A DNA stretch of 64,000 bases, taken from positions 43,779 to 107,778 of the forward strand of contig JACPDW010000015.1 in NCBI GenBank assembly GCA_016183815.1, written 5' to 3'. This document shows, one piece after another, positions 29,293 through 38,403 of this stretch. The DNA comes from Flavobacteriia bacterium. GTDB taxonomy: Bacteria > Bacteroidota > Bacteroidia > Flavobacteriales_D > Crocinitomicaceae. Within the stretch, counting starts at the first letter, position 1. Each line of letters starts with the position of its first letter. A program made the position numbers and the translations under genes. The notes beneath the pieces were generated by a model. It did no database searches and had not been told where the DNA came from. It saw nothing but the letters and a program-made list of their open reading frames with translations.

Positions 29293-31017
29293 CTACTCAG
29301 TTATATTTTTGGGTTCTTTTATAAAGATAGATGAAAAATCTAATCCTTCCATTGAATTAGTTTCAAAATTTTTGATTTTTGAATTAATCATGGTGATAAA
29401 ATCATCGTTTAATAAAGGCATAATTACCGCATCATCAATTAATAATTGGTCGCATTTAATAAAAAATTCATTTCTGATTTTAGAATTTCTTTCTTTCATG
29501 GCCATATTGAGTAATCTATCATATTCCTGTGAAATGTATTTCATTTGATTCATTGTCATTGAATTTCCTCCGACATGCTCACTTGAAAATAAACTTAAAA
29601 AGTTTTCTGGGTCAGGATAATCTGCAATCCAACCTCCTCTCCAAAACAGGGCTTTTTTCTCATTTATGGCTTTGTCTCTTTCTTCTAAAGAACAAAGTTT
29701 GAGTTGTAAATTTAGGTTTAAGTTTGCGTTTAATTGATCCAAGACACCTTTTGCCATCATATAAACTGAACTACCCTCTTTTGAATTGACATACAACTCT
29801 ATAGCTGGGAAATTTTTACCCTCTGGATAACCTGCCTGAGCCATCAATTGTTTCGCTTTAGAGATATTCGTTCTAAATCCTTTAACTCTCTCAGTAGTGT
29901 ATCCTTCAATTTGTGGAACAAATCCATTTAAAGCTGGATATCCTTCTCCTTTTAAATTCTTATCGATGATTGCCTTTCTGTCAATAGCTAAATTAAATGC
30001 TTGTCGAACTTTTAAATCATTAAAAGGAGCAACATCATGTGCAAAACCAAAATATGTTGAACTTAAACTATTTTTAGAGTCAATTTTATGTTTAACTGTT
30101 TTTCCTGCTTGAGCTTCTTGAAGAGTGCCTAAAACATTGTCAATCTCGTCCACTGGAATTTCTAATACTAAATCAATTTCTTTTTTTCTAAAGGCGAATA
30201 ATTCACTTTTTTTATCATTCACATAAGTTAAAATAACTTTTTCAAGAAAAGGCAATTGATTACCAAAATCATCTTTTCTCCAATAATTACTGTTTCTATT
30301 TAATACTACTTTGTCAGAAGCAAATTCACTTAATTGAAATGGACCTGTACCAACTGGATGTTTTTTAATGCCATGTTTATACGTTTCCCAAGCTTCTTTT
30401 GGAAACAAAGACAAACTGGAATGTGTAAGAATCTTTTCAAAACTAACAAACGGTTCAACCAACTCAATTGTAATCGTTTTATCGTCAACAACTTGTATCC
30501 CTTTTACGCCTCCATCAGGAAGAGTAATTTTACTTTTTTTGTTAAATTCTTTGGCACCTTTGATTTTATCGACCAACATCCAACTCATTTCATTTATTTT
30601 CAAGCCACTACAAGCAAAATCAAGCATAAATTTAACATCTTCGGCATTCACTTCTCTACCACTTCCACCAGAAAAACAATCATCATCTTGAAAATAAATC
30701 CCCTCTTTCATTTTAATAGTAAATTTTTTTGCATCAGGACTTATGTGATAACTTTCTGCTAAATGTGGAACAACTTTGTTTTTTCTAAAATCAATTTTTA
30801 AAATTGTTTCAAATATCTGTGAAGACAAACGCTGGTTATAAACATCTGAAGTTGCTAAGGGAAACAAAGAGGTTATTTTTTCTGTTGACATAAACCTAAA
30901 CTCGCCACCATATCGAGCTCCTCCATTCGCTTTTAAAGACGCTACATCTACATGATTATCAGAGCAGGAATATACACTTAAAAAGAATAAAAAGATGATT
31001 GCTGTTTTTTTGACCAT
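29293..31017 (-). CDS. Peptide/nickel-type ABC substrate-binding lipoprotein
   Basis: An SBP family 5 (DppA/OppA-like) protein of 574 residues. The frame opens 7 codons earlier at 31038, but the ATG at 31017 gives a proper lipoprotein signal (FLFFLSVYSC). Typical segments are YGGEFRF, RLSSQIFETIL, YHISPDAKKFTIKMKEGIYF, HPVGTGPF, VRQAFNLAIDRKAI and GGWIADYPDPENF. In Bacteroidota such proteins often lack a local permease, and none is seen here. Likely captures peptides in the periplasm, though the ligand is unverified. First gene of the operon with crotonase and flippase. Confidence 0.92.
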   Translation of the reverse strand: MVKKTAIIFLFFLSVYSCSDNHVDVASLKANGGARYGGEFRFMSTEKITSLFPLATSDVYNQRLSSQIFETILKIDFRKNKVVPHLAESYHISPDAKKFTIKMKEGIYFQDDDCFSGGSGREVNAEDVKFMLDFACSGLKINEMSWMLVDKIKGAKEFNKKSKITLPDGGVKGIQVVDDKTITIELVEPFVSFEKILTHSSLSLFPKEAWETYKHGIKKHPVGTGPFQLSEFASDKVVLNRNSNYWRKDDFGNQLPFLEKVILTYVNDKKSELFAFRKKEIDLVLEIPVDEIDNVLGTLQEAQAGKTVKHKIDSKNSLSSTYFGFAHDVAPFNDLKVRQAFNLAIDRKAIIDKNLKGEGYPALNGFVPQIEGYTTERVKGFRTNISKAKQLMAQAGYPEGKNFPAIELYVNSKEGSSVYMMAKGVLDQLNANLNLNLQLKLCSLEERDKAINEKKALFWRGGWIADYPDPENFLSLFSSEHVGGNSMTMNQMKYISQEYDRLLNMAMKERNSKIRNEFFIKCDQLLIDDAVIMPLLNDDFITMINSKIKNFETNSMEGLDFSSIFIKEPKNITE

Positions 31018-31272
31018 TTTTCTCACTTCAAGCAACAAATATAATTATATTTAAATAATTAAAAATAATTTAAGCTAATTTTGTTAAAAAAAGTGATTAC
31101 ATTGTACTAAAAAATAATTCAATTAAGTTACTTATAATGCTTATATTAAAATAGATAGAATAAAAAAAGTATTGTAAACTAAACATTAACAATATTTATT
31201 AATCGCTTTAAAAAAATTTAATGAAAAGTTCAATATTTAGCAACAAAGAGAATTTTAAACCCATTTAAAATA

Positions 31273-32169
31273 ATGAAAATTATTCCACACCTTCAAAAAG
31301 GAGATTCTGTTGCTCTAATTTCACCTGCAAAAGCAATTGATAATGAATTAATTTTAAATGCTAAATCTTTGTGGGAAAAGGAAGGGTATTCTGTGTTAAT
31401 CGGTAAAAATGCTTCTCAAAAAGAATTTTATTTTGCGGGAAAAATTGAGCAAAGAGTTGCTGACTTTAATGAAGCACTGAATAATAAAGAAATTAAAGCA
31501 ATTGTTTGTACTCGTGGGGGTTATGGTTGTATTCAGCTTTTGGATTTAATTGATTGGACTCTATTTGAAACCAATCCAAAATGGATAATTGGTTTTTCTG
31601 ACATCACTGTTTTACACTTGAAACTTCAACAAATGAACTTTCCAAGTATTCATGCTACAATGCCACTTAATTATTCTGAAAACAACAAAGCATCCTTACA
31701 TTCGCTTTTTGAATCAGTTCGTGGAATTAATTTAAACTACACCATTAAAGCATCAAAATTTAATATCCAAGGTGAGGCAGAGGGTGTTTTAATAGGTGGA
31801 AACTTATCTATTCTTTACAGCATGCTCTACTCTTTTGACAATGATTTTTTTAAAAATAAAATTTTAATTATTGAAGAAATTGGTGAGTATCTATATCATA
31901 TCGATAGAATGTTTTACAGCTTAAAAAACAAAGGTGTTTTTCAATTAATTAATGGCTTAATCATAGGAGGTTTTACTGAACTTAAAGACACAAATCCGCC
32001 TTTTGGAATACATTTAGAAAAAATGCTTGTTAATCACCTTCAACCTTTTAAAATTCCTATAGTTTTTCATTTTAATTTTGGTCATTTAAACGACAATAGA
32101 GCTTTGGTTTTAGGAAAAAAAACAAAACTAAGAAGTTTAAAAAACGAAGTTGAAATTTCACAATTTTAA
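31273..32169 (+). CDS. LD-carboxypeptidase, peptidase family S66
   Basis: A 298-residue S66 enzyme that removes the terminal D-alanine from murein tetrapeptides during cell-wall recycling. The nucleophile is Ser109 in IIGFSDIT; the Glu of the triad lies in ILIIEEIGEY (about 202), and the His lies near the end in VFHFNFGH. GGNLS (about 176) is also typical. No signal peptide is visible, so it should act in the cytoplasm. The GlcD-type gene follows after 37 bases on the same strand. Confidence 0.93.
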   Translation: MKIIPHLQKGDSVALISPAKAIDNELILNAKSLWEKEGYSVLIGKNASQKEFYFAGKIEQRVADFNEALNNKEIKAIVCTRGGYGCIQLLDLIDWTLFETNPKWIIGFSDITVLHLKLQQMNFPSIHATMPLNYSENNKASLHSLFESVRGINLNYTIKASKFNIQGEAEGVLIGGNLSILYSMLYSFDNDFFKNKILIIEEIGEYLYHIDRMFYSLKNKGVFQLINGLIIGGFTELKDTNPPFGIHLEKMLVNHLQPFKIPIVFHFNFGHLNDNRALVLGKKTKLRSLKNEVEISQF

Positions 32170-32206
32170 AAATAATTAAAACAATTTTTAACCTAATTCA
32201 AAGTAT

Positions 32207-33604
32207 ATGTACAATAAAATTACAGAAAATGACCTTGATTTTTTTCAACAATTATTAAAAGATAGATGCTTAAATGATGCGAATACTAAACAAAAGTATT
32301 CTTCTGATCACACCGAAGATTTATTTTTTGAACCTGAAATTGTTTTAAAACCTATTAATACATTAGAAGTTTCAAAAATAATGTCTTATTGTAATTCACA
32401 CAAAATTCCTATTACCCCCTCAGGAGCAAGAACTGGCTTAAGTGGAGGAATGTTGCCCGTTTACGGTGGTGTTTTACTTTCTTTAGAAAAGATGAACAAT
32501 ATTATTGAAATTGATGAAAATAATTTACAAATTACTACAGAACCAGGTGTTATTACTCAAGTTCTTCAAGAAAAAGTTCGTGAAAAAGGATTGTTTTATC
32601 CTCCCGATCCTGCAAGTAAGGGAAGTTGTTTTATAGGGGGAAATATTGCTGAAAATTCAGGAGGACCAAAAGCGGTAAAATATGGTGTAACTAAAGATTA
32701 CGTTTTAAATTTAGAAATCGTTCTTCCTAACGGAGAAATAATATGGACAGGTGCCAACGTATTGAAAAATTCTACTGGTTATAACCTTACTCAGTTGATG
32801 GTTGGCAGTGAAGGTACTCTTGGAATTATAACAAAAATAGTTCTTCGTTTGATACCTCATCCTACACATGATTTATTAATGTTGGTTCCTTTTTATGAAG
32901 CTCAAAAAGCTTGTATTGCCGTTGCTGAAATTTTTAAACAAGGAATCACGCCAAGTGGTTTAGAATTAATGGAGAAAGAAGCTCTTTTATATGCACAAGA
33001 ATTTTTAAAAGACAAAAGTATTGAAGTAAAAGACACACACCAAGCACATCTTCTTATTGAATTAGATGGTTTTAAACAAGAACAGCTTTTAGAAGAAAGT
33101 GAAAAAATATATCAATTGTTAGAAAAATTTGACATTGACGAAATTTTGTTGGCAGAGACAGAGGCACAAAAAAATGCACTTTGGAAATTGAGAAGATCTG
33201 TGGGAGAGGCAGTTAAAAAAAACTCAATATACAAAGAGGAAGACACTGTTGTTCCAAGGTTTCACTTAGCAGAGCTGCTTAAATCAGTAAAAAGAATTGG
33301 TGATAAATATGGTTTTAAAAGCATTTGTTACGGTCATGCTGGAGATGGAAACTTACATGTAAACATTTTAAAAGGAAATTTAACTGATGATTTTTGGAAC
33401 AATGAGTTAAAAAATGGAATTAGAGAACTTTTTAAGGAAGTACACAAATTAGGTGGAACCATTTCAGGTGAACATGGAATTGGGTACATTCAAAAAGAAT
33501 TTTTATCGATTGTCATGCCTGAAATTCAAATCAACTTAATGAAAAGTATAAAAAAGGTTTTTGATCCAAATATGATTTTAAATCCTGGTAAAATATTTGA
33601 TTAG
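32207..33604 (+). CDS. FAD-binding 2-hydroxyacid dehydrogenase (GlcD/D-lactate dehydrogenase family)
   Basis: A 465-residue flavoprotein of the VAO/PCMH family. The FAD site is recognisable in TPSGARTGLSGGMLP (about 66-80), PPDPASKGSCFIGGNIAENSGG (about 132-153) and the MVGSEGTLGIIT loop near 196. The C-terminal FAD-oxidase domain carries CYGHAGDGNLHVNIL and ISGEHGIGY, which include the metal/substrate histidines. It oxidises a D-2-hydroxyacid such as lactate, glycolate or 2-hydroxyglutarate; the substrate cannot be chosen. No Fe-S GlcF partner is adjacent. Confidence 0.92.
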   Translation: MYNKITENDLDFFQQLLKDRCLNDANTKQKYSSDHTEDLFFEPEIVLKPINTLEVSKIMSYCNSHKIPITPSGARTGLSGGMLPVYGGVLLSLEKMNNIIEIDENNLQITTEPGVITQVLQEKVREKGLFYPPDPASKGSCFIGGNIAENSGGPKAVKYGVTKDYVLNLEIVLPNGEIIWTGANVLKNSTGYNLTQLMVGSEGTLGIITKIVLRLIPHPTHDLLMLVPFYEAQKACIAVAEIFKQGITPSGLELMEKEALLYAQEFLKDKSIEVKDTHQAHLLIELDGFKQEQLLEESEKIYQLLEKFDIDEILLAETEAQKNALWKLRRSVGEAVKKNSIYKEEDTVVPRFHLAELLKSVKRIGDKYGFKSICYGHAGDGNLHVNILKGNLTDDFWNNELKNGIRELFKEVHKLGGTISGEHGIGYIQKEFLSIVMPEIQINLMKSIKKVFDPNMILNPGKIFD

Positions 33605-33660
33605 GTTTGGCTGGGAAATATTTAAATTCATTGTTATTGTTTTGAAAATTGAACAAATTG

Positions 33661-33710
33661 TTTCATATAATTTCATATTAAATTCACATTCTTAATATAA
33701 ATTTCATATT
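33661..33710 (+). promoter_or_regulatory. Phased TTCATA repeat array upstream of ppk1
   Basis: TTCATA begins at 33662 and 33672, TTCACA at 33683, a weaker TTAATA near 33692 and TTCATA again at 33703. The spacing of 10-11 bp places all copies on one face of the helix, as in tandem half-sites for OmpR/PhoB-type response regulators. The array lies 57 bases before the ppk1 start. PhoB control of ppk is known in other bacteria; here it is inferred. Confidence 0.5.
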
Positions 33711-33766
33711 AAAATGGGATTAATTTAAAAAATTAACTCTTTTTTTGCAAAAAAAAGGATTTCATC

Positions 33767-35833
33767 GTGGAAAAATTACTTATAAATAGAGAATTAAGTT
33801 GGTTAAGTTTTAATGATAGAGTACTTCAAGAAGCTCAGGACGAAAACAATCCAATTATTGAAAGACTCCGCTTTTTAGGTATTTATTCTAATAACATGGA
33901 CGAATTTTTTCGAGTAAGGGTAGCCAACATTAAAAGAATGAGTTCCTTTAAAAAAATTAAAATAGAAGGCTTTGAAGGTTCTTCTGAAGAGTTGATGGAA
34001 GAAATCAGAAAAAAAGTTATTCAACTTCAAAAGAAATTTGAACTAACTTATAACAATCTAATAAAAGCACTGAAAGAGAAAAACATTTATCAACTTAACG
34101 AAACCAATTTAAATCCGTCTCAAATAGCTGAACTGAATCTGTTTTTTCATTCTGAACTAAAACACGTTATCGTTCCAATAATACTTGAAAACTCGGTACA
34201 ATTTCCAAAGTTGAGAGATAAAAGCATCTATTTAGCAGTTAAAATGCATTTAAAAAGGAAAGTAAAATATGCTTTAATTGAAATTCCCTCCAAATACTCT
34301 AGATTTTATCAGATGAAAAAGGGAAAAAATCATTATTTTATTTTGCTTGATGATATTATTCGTTTACATTTAAACCAAATTTTCAATATCTTTCATTTTG
34401 AAAAAATTGAGGCCTATACTTTTAAATTTACGAGAGATGCTGAATTGAATTTAGACGACGACTTATCAACTTCATTTATTGAAAAAATTGAAAAAAGTTT
34501 AAAAAACAGAAAAAAAGGAGTGCCAGTTCGTTTTGTTTACGACCAAACAATGCCTGAAGATTTACAACTTTTTTTACTTAAAAGTTTGAATTTAAAAAAC
34601 TTGCAAAACGCTATTCCAGGAGGACGTTATCATAATTTTAAAGACTTTTCTTCCTTTCCTAATTTCGGATATAAAGAATTTAATTATCCTCCACTAATTC
34701 AAGCCAAACATCCTTTGTTTCTAAATAAAAAAAGCTTAATAAAATGTGTTTTAAAAGACGATGTTTTGATACATTTTCCTTATCAAACATTCGATTATGT
34801 GGTGGATTTGTTAAGGGAAGCAGCCATTGACCCTTATGTAAAAAAAATTCAAATCAACATCTATAGAGTAACAGCTGATTCTCAGATTCTAAACGCATTG
34901 ATGAATGCAGTGAGTAATGGAAAAGAAGTTGTCGTCTTTTTCGAATTACAAGCACGTTTTGACGAAGAAAATAATTTGATTTGGGCAGAAAGATTAAATG
35001 AACACGGTGCGAAAGTCATTTATGGTTACAAAAACTATAAAGTACATTCAAAATTGTTTTTGATAGAAAGAATTAACAAAGGAAAAATCGAATTAATTGC
35101 TTATGTGGGAACAGGAAATTTCCATGAAAAAACAGCTAAAATCTATACCGACCTAGCATTGATTACCTCTAATAAAGAAATCACCACAGAAGTAAAAAAA
35201 GTATTTCACATTTTAGACAACACTTTAAATTTAGAATTTTTTAAACACCTTTTAGTTTCACCATTTAATCAACGTAAAAAATTAATTAAATTGATTCAAA
35301 GAGAAATTGATTTTGTAAAAAAAGGAGGCACAGGACTGATACAGCTTAAAATTAACAATTTAGTTGACAAAGAAATAATTGAAAAATTATATGCTGCTTC
35401 AAATGCTGGAGTAAAAATTCAAATGATAATTCGTGGAGTTTGTTGTTTGGTTCCTGGGATTAAAAATCAAAGTGAAAATATCGAAATTATTAGTATTGTT
35501 GGGCGATTTTTAGAACATTCTCGATTTTTGATTTTTTATAATAATGGAAATCCTCAATATTTTATTACTTCTGCTGATATTATGGAAAGAAATTTAGATA
35601 AAAGGATTGAAGTAGGCGTTCCGATTCTTGATTCCAATTTGAAAAACATTATTCAATTTATTTTTGATACCAAATGGAAAGACACCTTAAAAGCTCGGAT
35701 AATTGATGAAAATCAAGAAAATAAAATGGCGATTAATTTTTCAAATCAAATATTGGACTCTCAATCAGAAATGTTAAATTATTACCATAAATTGGAAAAA
35801 ACCAATATTTACTCAAAACAACAGAAGTTATAG
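33767..35833 (+). CDS. ppk1: Polyphosphate kinase 1
   Basis: Builds inorganic polyphosphate from the gamma-phosphate of ATP, reversibly. The 688 residues match the family length. The N-terminal LINRELSWLSFNDRVLQEA motif, autophosphorylated His427 in YKVHSKL and second His584 in LEHSRF are all present, and the two PLD-like domains run from about 310 to 680. The start is GTG at 33767, supported by the purine-rich stretch AAAAAAAAGGAT just upstream and by the full N-terminal motif. The upstream repeat array suggests phosphate control. No exopolyphosphatase gene is adjacent. Confidence 0.96.
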   Translation: MEKLLINRELSWLSFNDRVLQEAQDENNPIIERLRFLGIYSNNMDEFFRVRVANIKRMSSFKKIKIEGFEGSSEELMEEIRKKVIQLQKKFELTYNNLIKALKEKNIYQLNETNLNPSQIAELNLFFHSELKHVIVPIILENSVQFPKLRDKSIYLAVKMHLKRKVKYALIEIPSKYSRFYQMKKGKNHYFILLDDIIRLHLNQIFNIFHFEKIEAYTFKFTRDAELNLDDDLSTSFIEKIEKSLKNRKKGVPVRFVYDQTMPEDLQLFLLKSLNLKNLQNAIPGGRYHNFKDFSSFPNFGYKEFNYPPLIQAKHPLFLNKKSLIKCVLKDDVLIHFPYQTFDYVVDLLREAAIDPYVKKIQINIYRVTADSQILNALMNAVSNGKEVVVFFELQARFDEENNLIWAERLNEHGAKVIYGYKNYKVHSKLFLIERINKGKIELIAYVGTGNFHEKTAKIYTDLALITSNKEITTEVKKVFHILDNTLNLEFFKHLLVSPFNQRKKLIKLIQREIDFVKKGGTGLIQLKINNLVDKEIIEKLYAASNAGVKIQMIIRGVCCLVPGIKNQSENIEIISIVGRFLEHSRFLIFYNNGNPQYFITSADIMERNLDKRIEVGVPILDSNLKNIIQFIFDTKWKDTLKARIIDENQENKMAINFSNQILDSQSEMLNYYHKLEKTNIYSKQQKL

Positions 35834-35973
35834 AATTAATTTTTGAATGAATTAAAATATTCTGTTGTGATAAGTATAGGTTTTATTGTTTATATTCCTT
35901 ATATTTTGAGTTTTTTATTTTCCTTAAACCTTATAATTGACGATTTTTAAATTTTATTTTATTTTCAGTATTT

Positions 35974-36345
35974 TTATTTTACTAAATTTATTTTTTCAGA
36001 TTTTTTTATAAAATTTGTTTTATTTTTAAAATCTTCGTTTAGACAATTTTTTAATTCACTGTCGAAATCATAGTCTTCTTTGTTAGAATTAACAACTTTT
36101 TCTTTTTCTTTTTCAATGTTACTATCTTCATTTGCATTTGCAAGCAACGATAATTCTGAATTTGATAACTCTAAATTTTTATCATCAAAATTGTCTTTTT
36201 CTACTATTTCTTCTTTTTGATTAAAAGTTGATATTTTGTTTTTTAAATAAAAAATTGACGTAATAACCCTTTAAATGTATTTTTTTTCAATATGACATGC
36301 TGAAAAAAGTAAAAAAGAAACAAATAAAATAAAAATTAATCTCAT
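35974..36345 (-). pseudogene. Small lipoprotein gene interrupted by an in-frame stop
   Basis: From ATG at 36345 the frame encodes a lipoprotein signal (MRLIFILFVSFLLFSACH) but meets TAA at codon 25, 9 residues after the lipid Cys. The same frame is then open for about 98 more codons, to TAA at 35974, reading an acidic, Asn/Glu/Lys-rich segment with the look of real coding sequence. An A8 tract lies just before the stop, but neither a one-base gain nor loss restores a long frame, so a point change or a more complex lesion is likely. Function unknown. I see nothing in the 140 bases between it and ppk1. Confidence 0.5.
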
Positions 36346-36379
36346 CCGAATTTATTTTTTATTCATATTTACATTTAAT

Positions 36380-36646
36380 AACCTGAGTTCGATTATTAAA
36401 ATTGGATTCAGACCACTCAAAAACAATGAGTTACGAATGACACTTTTGAAGATTTATCGAGATAAATCGATAAAAGGTTGTGAAGTAAATCGTTGTTTAT
36501 CAGCGGAATATTTTTTCACTTTATATAAAAACCTGTTATACTTCGTTGTTTTCTCTCGATTTAGCCCGCTAAATTTTCGATCAAAATCCTTGACTAACAG
36601 TTCTTTATATTAATCGGAATTTCAATTTTACTATCGAACTCAGGTT
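36380..36646. mobile_element. Inverted-repeat-bounded 267-bp element (MITE-like)
   Basis: The sequence from AACCTGAGTTCGATTATT at 36380 recurs inverted at the right edge, ending CTATCGAACTCAGGTT at 36646. The arms are about 23 bp, with roughly 20 bases matching. The 220-bp interior holds no usable reading frame and contains a smaller hairpin (GATTTATC/GATAAATC near 36455-36472). Length, terminal repeats and lack of coding capacity fit a miniature inverted-repeat element moved by an IS elsewhere. No target-site duplication is clear. Confidence 0.55.
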
Positions 36647-36762
36647 TATAGGTTAATTACACACAAGCAGATAAAAATTTTTAACGGAAATATGTAAAAA
36701 TTCTATTTATTTCATTATTAAACTTTATAGCATTATTTACAATTTTTTCAACTTCATAATGA

Positions 36763-36785
36763 CCGCAGGAATACAATCACAGTGG
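36763..36785. repeat. Degenerate REP hairpin, family A
   Basis: CCGCAGGAATACAATCACAGTGG matches, with several changes, the intact family A hairpin at 62216-62238 (reverse complement CCGC-A-GGATT-ACA-AATCC-A-GCGG). It is decayed and lies in a gene-free stretch. Confidence 0.5.
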
Positions 36786-36818
36786 AACGGGGGTAAACCA
36801 AGTATTTAATGTTTTTAT

Positions 36819-36842
36819 CCGCATTATTACAAATCACTGCGG
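36819..36842. repeat. Degenerate REP hairpin, family A
   Basis: A second family A copy 34 bases after the first: CCGC and GCGG outer arms are intact around ATTACAAATCA. Together with the preceding copy it suggests a decayed pair of palindromes. Otherwise I see no feature between 36843 and 37005. Confidence 0.5.
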
Positions 36843-37005
36843 AGCAAATCTAGAGGAGGTTTGGGTTTGCATTTTAAATTGGCAATACAAAACATTGTTT
36901 TAAAAAACTTGTCTATTTAAAATGATTTTGAAATTATAAATTAATAGTTTATCTTTGAGGTATAATTCAATTATATTTTAATATTTAAAAAATATAAGTA
37001 AATAA

Positions 37006-37209
37006 ATGGCAGAAATAACTCTAAAAATTCCAAACTCAAAACTTAATATCTTTATGGAACTAATACAGCAATTAGGATTTGAAGCAAATATAAATGATTT
37101 ACACATTCCAGAGGAACACAAGGAATTTGAAAGAAACAGTATCAAAACAGTAAAAAAAGAGGATTATATACCTTAGGAGGAAGCTCGTAAACAACTCAAA
37201 TTTAAATAA
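37006..37209 (+). pseudogene. Antitoxin gene with an amber codon near its end
   Basis: ATG at 37006 begins MAEITLKIPNSKLNIFMELI, an antitoxin-like protein of the type paired with ParE/RelE toxins. The frame stops at TAG (37174-37176) within I-P-stop-E-E-A-R-K-Q-L-K-F-K and then continues to TAA at 37207. Related antitoxins commonly end PWEEARKQL, so a TGG-to-TAG change is the simplest reading. No toxin gene follows; instead another antitoxin starts at 37213, so the original partner appears lost. Confidence 0.6.
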
Positions 37210-37212
37210 AAC

Positions 37213-37434
37213 ATGAAAAATTCAAATTTAATCATAATACAACCTCCAAAGAACCAAGATAAGTTAGAAGCCTTAAAATCATTCTTAAAAGCACTTAAAA
37301 TTAAGTTTGAAATTGCTCCAGAGAATGAAATTCCTATTGAACATCAAAATTTAGTTTTAGACCGCATTAAAAATAGTAAAGAAAAGGATTTACTAAATTG
37401 GGACGATATTATAGACGATTTCGATGGAATTTAA
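37213..37434 (+). CDS. ParE/RelE-type antitoxin
   Basis: A 73-residue acidic protein. The N-terminal strand LIIIQPPKNQDKLEALKSFLKAL and C-terminal DLLNWDDIIDDFDGI match small antitoxins of Bacteroidota toxin-antitoxin pairs. Its last 11 bases overlap the start of a ParE/RelE-family toxin gene, the usual arrangement. As the toxin frame is broken, the antitoxin may now be an orphan. Confidence 0.7.
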   Translation: MKNSNLIIIQPPKNQDKLEALKSFLKALKIKFEIAPENEIPIEHQNLVLDRIKNSKEKDLLNWDDIIDDFDGI

Positions 37435-37710
37435 ACTTGAACCAAGTGCCAAAATTGATATTCAAAACGAAATCAATTATTACAACCAGCAACAAAAAGG
37501 ATTAGGAAAAAAGTTTCATTTCGAAATTAAACATTACTTCAAAGCAATCAAAAAAAATCTTTTATATAAAATTCGATATAAAAATGTTCATTGCTGCCTT
37601 TAAAAAAGTTTCCTGTAATGATTCTTTTTACTGTGGATGAAGAGTTACAAAGAATCACAATTAGAGCCGTTATTAATACTTACAGAGATCCTAAAGAATA
37701 TTGGAAGTAA
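37424..37710 (+). pseudogene. ParE/RelE-family toxin with a frameshift
   Basis: From ATG at 37424 the frame reads MEFKLEPSAKIDIQNEINYY through IRYKNVHCC and stops at 37601. The remainder of the family fold (KKFPVMILFTVDEELQR and INTYRDPKEYWK, stop at 37710) continues in another frame. One missing base in the CCTTT stretch at about 37597-37600, restoring a Pro-Leu, would join them. The missing C is in a short homopolymer, so either gene decay or a sequencing error is possible. Confidence 0.7.
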
Positions 37711-37728
37711 ACTGCAGAATAATCGAAA

Positions 37729-38348
37729 CTACCGAGTCACTTTTCGTTTGCTTTTCAAAAATGGATATTCTACAACTCCTGTACATTGCCCATTTCTAAA
37801 GTACTTTCTTTTGTTTATTATTCTGTATTTTTTTTTGCTTTGTTCTATATTATAAACATAAAGTAACTTTTTGGGCTTTCCATTTTTAAACAGCATGGCG
37901 TGTATTACTTCCGAATCGTCGTAGCTTAGGCAAAATAATGGACCATCTAGTTTGCCATTTTTGAATGTAGCTTGATATGCCACTTTGCTTAATAAAGGGT
38001 AAAAATTGTGCCTGTACCTTCTATTTTACCGTCTAACATTTCATATCTAAAAAACAGATTTCCGTCTATAAAGATATCAAGTAAGCCATAACCTTCATAT
38101 TTATCAATATAGGTTGATTTTCTTGTTACATAAAGAGGTTTCTGTTTTTTCAAATAATATTGAGAACAATCCATCAAGTGAATCCTACCGTAGACACAAA
38201 ACAGACTGTCCATTCGTTGGTTAAAATAATCATACACCTGAAAAGAACTGTCTATTTGGCAATTAGCAATATCCTCATTTAAACATTTAATTTGAGAACA
38301 AGTAATTTTAGAAAACAGCAAGACAAAAACAAAACAAAAAAATTTCAT
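37729..38348 (-). pseudogene. Secreted MORN-like repeat protein, frameshifted
   Basis: ATG at 38348 begins a signal peptide (MKFFCFVFVLLFSKITCSQ) and a protein ending DGKIEGTGTIFTLY at 37989. The frame then breaks, and the adjoining frame continues SKVAYQATFKNGKLDGPLF to 37729. Both halves contain NGK.DG segments like MORN-type repeats, so one gene with a small indel near 37990-38000 is the best reading. Proteins of this kind often accompany RHS or other polymorphic toxins as secreted or immunity partners in Bacteroidota, but no such link is shown. Confidence 0.55.
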
Positions 38349-38370
38349 AAAAACGATTTTAAAATCCCCA

Positions 38371-38400
38371 GCTACCACACGATTCCATCGTGTGGTAATA
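38371..38400. repeat. REP hairpin, family B
   Basis: GCTACC followed by a perfect 9-bp stem CCACACGAT/ATCGTGTGG with a TCC loop (stem about 38374-38396). It sits three bases past the end of the RAYT remnant, the standard position of a REP served by that transposase. Confidence 0.75.
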
Positions 38401-38403
38401 AAA

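Noticed and set aside
37637..37855. A 72-residue plus-strand frame
   Set aside because: It overlaps the end of the frameshifted toxin in the wrong frame and the MORN-like gene antisense, with no family features.
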